Part shown: positions 63,745 to 64,000 of the stretch, piece after piece
Layout: each line of letters opens with the position of its first letter
Position numbering within the stretch: the stretch's first letter is position 1
NCBI GenBank assembly: GCA_021414245.1
Contig: JAIOOU010000017.1
Location: forward strand, 310,001 to 374,000
Length of the DNA: 64,000 nt
Source of the DNA: Chloroflexota bacterium
Lineage (GTDB): Bacteria > Chloroflexota > Anaerolineae > Anaerolineales > Villigracilaceae
Reading direction: 5' to 3'
Notes under the pieces: generated by a model
What the model was told of the DNA's origin: nothing
The model's input: the letters and a program-made list of their open reading frames with translations, nothing else
Databases searched by the model: none
Position numbers and translations under genes: made by a program

Positions 63745-64000
63745 ATGAACAAGGATGATTCCATCCTCCTGCAGCATATCGTTGAAGCGATGGATCAGAT
63801 CGACCGTTATACGCGAGGCATGTCTGAGAGCGAGTTCTTCTCCCGAACCATGGTCCAGGATGCCGTCATGCGGCAAATCCAGGTGATCGGGGAGGCTGCC
63901 GGCTGTATTTCAGGTGAATTTCAAAGCGAGCATCCCAAACTGCCATTATCCAACATCATTGATGTTTGCAAAAAAAGCCTGCCCCAAAACATCACCATCA
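63745..64000 (+). CDS. HepT-like/DUF86 protein, partial
   Basis: The gene runs off the end of the window after 85 codons. The segment DAVMRQIQVIGEAAGCISGEFQSEHPKLP matches the DUF86/HepT family, whose members are HEPN toxins paired with MntA nucleotidyltransferases. The expected RxxxxxH nuclease motif near the visible end reads CKKSLPQN, without Arg or His. No mntA precedes it. It may be a degenerate toxin or a diverged HEPN protein; a frameshift near 63970 is also possible. Confidence 0.6.
   Translation, partial: MNKDDSILLQHIVEAMDQIDRYTRGMSESEFFSRTMVQDAVMRQIQVIGEAAGCISGEFQSEHPKLPLSNIIDVCKKSLPQNITI

Noticed and set aside
63684-63758. Short frame of 24 codons after a TAAAAT box
   Set aside because: It is very short, overlaps the HepT-like start in another frame and has no recognisable features.

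Overview
The window reads as a chromosomal piece from an Anaerolineae-like member of the Chloroflexota. The inference rests on gene content: a coenzyme F420 biosynthesis cluster, several non-pyrrolysine MttB-family methyltransferases, a CT398-type zinc-ribbon coiled-coil protein, secreted Thr/Pro-rich proteins, and no rRNA, phage or plasmid genes. Gene density is high, both strands are used, and many short operons have 1-4 bp overlaps. I saw no tRNA, rRNA, CRISPR array or insertion sequence.

Layout. 1-9 kb: the end of a glucose-6-phosphate dehydrogenase gene, a PAS-GGDEF signalling protein, an OmpR-type two-component system flanked by small membrane proteins, a DUF4405 membrane protein, a YigZ protein and a large hybrid PAS/GAF histidine kinase. 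9-14 kb (minus): a three-gene NAD-linked formate dehydrogenase (FdhA, a ferredoxin-like subunit, a NuoE-NuoF fusion with a lysine-rich tail). 14-25.4 kb (plus, divergent): a GntR/FCD regulator followed by a methyl-transfer locus made of a corrinoid protein, four MttB-superfamily methyltransferases, an S9 peptidase, an M20 amidohydrolase and a methyltetrahydrofolate:corrinoid methyltransferase. 25.5-38.7 kb: an esterase-like lipoprotein, an antiporter, a homocysteine S-methyltransferase, PilZ, MoeA, a UbiA-like protein, an aminotransferase, DinB, a GT-C-like membrane protein, an SDR, proline dehydrogenase and a penicillin-recognising serine hydrolase. 38.8-48.7 kb (plus): CT398, a NACHT-HEAT protein, an SsnA-like aminohydrolase and an F420 module (NpdG, CofE, a PPOX protein, an FbiB-C-like nitroreductase, CofD, CofC, an LLM oxidoreductase). 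48.7-64 kb: MFS transporter, 2-hydroxyacid dehydrogenase, thioesterase, TRIC channel, an FAD subunit of a molybdenum hydroxylase, a CcrM-like DNA adenine methyltransferase, an M16C protease, an XdhD-like molybdenum hydroxylase, an HD-GYP protein, a CBS-type pyrophosphatase and a partial HepT-like gene.

How the genes may work together. The 14-25 kb locus looks like a catabolic demethylation module. Hydrolases (S9, M20) would release a methylated amine or amino acid, the MttB proteins would move its methyl group to the corrinoid protein, and the pterin methyltransferase would pass it to tetrahydrofolate. Oxidation of methyl-THF to formate and then CO2 would end at the divergent NAD-linked formate dehydrogenase, and MoeA could supply molybdopterin. 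Separately, an SsnA/YgfM/XdhD-like set, dispersed over 18 kb, resembles the contiguous E. coli purine/selenium-linked cluster. A CcrM-like methyltransferase sits between two of its members.

Several genes have a -10-like hexamer only 6-8 bases before the start codon, which points to leaderless transcripts. Assignments come from motif reading only; no database search was run.
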